This document shows, one piece after another, positions 63,427-64,000 of a stretch of 64,000 bases of DNA. Position numbers and translations under genes: made by a program. Each line of letters begins with the position of its first letter. Position 1 is the first letter of the stretch. The notes beneath the pieces were generated by a model. The model had not been told where the DNA came from. It made no database searches and worked only from the letters and a program-made list of their open reading frames with translations. Origin of the DNA: Sphingosinicella sp. BN140058 (lineage in GTDB: Bacteria > Pseudomonadota > Alphaproteobacteria > Sphingomonadales > Sphingomonadaceae); contig NZ_CP035501.1 in NCBI RefSeq assembly GCF_004135585.1, positions 1,971,001 to 2,035,000 of the forward strand. The letters are read 5' to 3'.

Positions 63427-63546
63427 ATGTACATGTCGCAAAAGGCGAGCCTTCGCCTCCTCCTGGTTGCCGCGGCCATGCTCGGTTGCTGCGCCACCGT
63501 CCTCAGCGGCACCCTGACGGCGCTCAGCCTCGGTGCCGCCGGCTGA
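63427..63546 (+). CDS. Small membrane or secreted peptide, 39 residues
   Basis: A short frame with AAGGAG 6 nt before the ATG. It has one hydrophobic segment (LRLLLVAAAMLGCCATVLSG) with two adjacent Cys, so it is a possible small membrane protein or lipoprotein-like peptide. It lies between the kinase gene and an outer-membrane protein gene. No family can be named; the ribosome site is the main support. Confidence 0.5.
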   Translation: MYMSQKASLRLLLVAAAMLGCCATVLSGTLTALSLGAAG

Positions 63547-63632
63547 CCAGCCGGGACGGACGGCCCTATCGTCCAGACACACTACAAGACGCTCCGCCGC
63601 CAGAGAGCCGCGGACGTAAAGGGAGTTTCATC

Positions 63633-64000
63633 GTGAAGAAGTATCTCGCCGTTCTCGCCACCGCCACCGCCTTCGGGATTGTCGCCACGCCGGCGTCTGC
63701 CGAAGGGTTCCGCGCGGAAATCCACGGCGGCTGGGACCATGTCTCCGCCGACGACCAGGGCGAGAGCGGGCTCAGCTACGGCATCGGCCTCGGCTACGAC
63801 CTTCCGGTCGGCGAGCGCGCTACCGTCGGCCTCGATCTCAGCGCCGATCTCAGCAGCGTCGACGAGTGCGAGACCAGCGTCCTCCTCGCCAACGATCGCG
63901 CCTGCCTCGACGCCGGCCGCGATCTCGCGGCCGCAGTCCGCGTCGGCTACAAGGTTAGCGATCAAGGCACGCTCTATGCCCTTGCCGGCTACACCAACGC
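63633..64000 (+). CDS. Outer-membrane beta-barrel protein, 3' end beyond window
   Basis: GTG start at 63633 with AAAGGGAG upstream. Signal peptide VKKYLAVLATATAFGIVATP and ASA, then strands such as FRAEIHGGWDHVSAD, SGLSYGIGLGYDLPVG and AAVRVGYKVSDQGTLYALAG, as in small 8-stranded barrels of the OmpA/opacity type. Two Cys (VDECET, ACLDAG) could form a loop disulphide. The gene runs off the right edge. Confidence 0.75.
   Translation, partial: MKKYLAVLATATAFGIVATPASAEGFRAEIHGGWDHVSADDQGESGLSYGIGLGYDLPVGERATVGLDLSADLSSVDECETSVLLANDRACLDAGRDLAAAVRVGYKVSDQGTLYALAGYTN

Overview
The window reads as a chromosomal segment of a GC-rich, flagellated alphaproteobacterium, most likely a member of the Sphingomonadales. 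Evidence is a CtrA-family regulator, the alphaproteobacterial flagellar proteins FlaF and FliX, a rod-binding FlgJ without a muramidase domain, and a carbohydrate locus that pairs TonB-dependent receptors with a tryptophan-halogenase-family protein. I saw no rRNA, tRNA, CRISPR array, transposase or phage gene.

Layout. (1) 1-3886: the 3' part of a CtrA-like regulator whose phosphoacceptor Asp is replaced by Glu, an FtsZ paralogue with a degenerate C-terminal peptide, and a FixL-like PAS histidine kinase. (2) 4034-7545: an MFS permease, an alginate-export-type porin and flaF. (3) 7868-17175: a tightly packed stator/chemotaxis run, motA-STAS-cheY-cheA-cheW-cheR-cheB-cheY-cheD-(98 aa protein)-motB-fliL-pilZ, with many ATGA/GTGA overlaps. 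(4) 17257-21850: divergent export and rod genes, fliNOP leftward and flgC-fliE-fliQ-fliR-flhB rightward, from a shared control region that holds two copies of an 18-bp near-palindrome. (5) 22303-34447: six consecutive chemoreceptor genes. Five end in a D-W-N-x-F tail resembling the CheR/CheB tether, and four are followed by almost the same terminator hairpin. (6) 34560-42218: fliX, flgI, a rod-binding flgJ, a flgN-like chaperone gene, flgB, a 901-residue beta-propeller protein with a flagellin-IN-like segment, fliG and fliH.

(7) 42330-59572: a carbohydrate/TonB island: a small secreted protein, a Caulobacter-type TonB-dependent receptor, a halogenase-family flavoprotein, a ROK repressor, a sugar-porter MFS protein, a GH2 enzyme with an N-terminal LamG-like domain, a GH97 enzyme, a second TonB-dependent receptor and a secreted sarcosine-oxidase-like flavoprotein. 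(8) 59579-64000: a secreted protein of unknown role, an OmpR-type regulator with its three-PAS hybrid kinase, a 39-residue peptide gene and the start of an outer-membrane barrel gene.

How it works together. Regions 3-6 supply the stator, C-ring and export parts, rod and P-ring components, receptors and a complete Che adaptation system. The fliF, fliI, fliM, flhA, hook and flagellin genes must lie elsewhere. A short CCTATRA element recurs just upstream of many flagellar and chemotaxis starts and may mark a shared promoter class. The CtrA-like/FtsZ-like/kinase trio at the left edge is the most unusual part and could tie motility to the cell cycle; that link is inference. Region 7 looks like import and breakdown of an oligosaccharide under ROK control.
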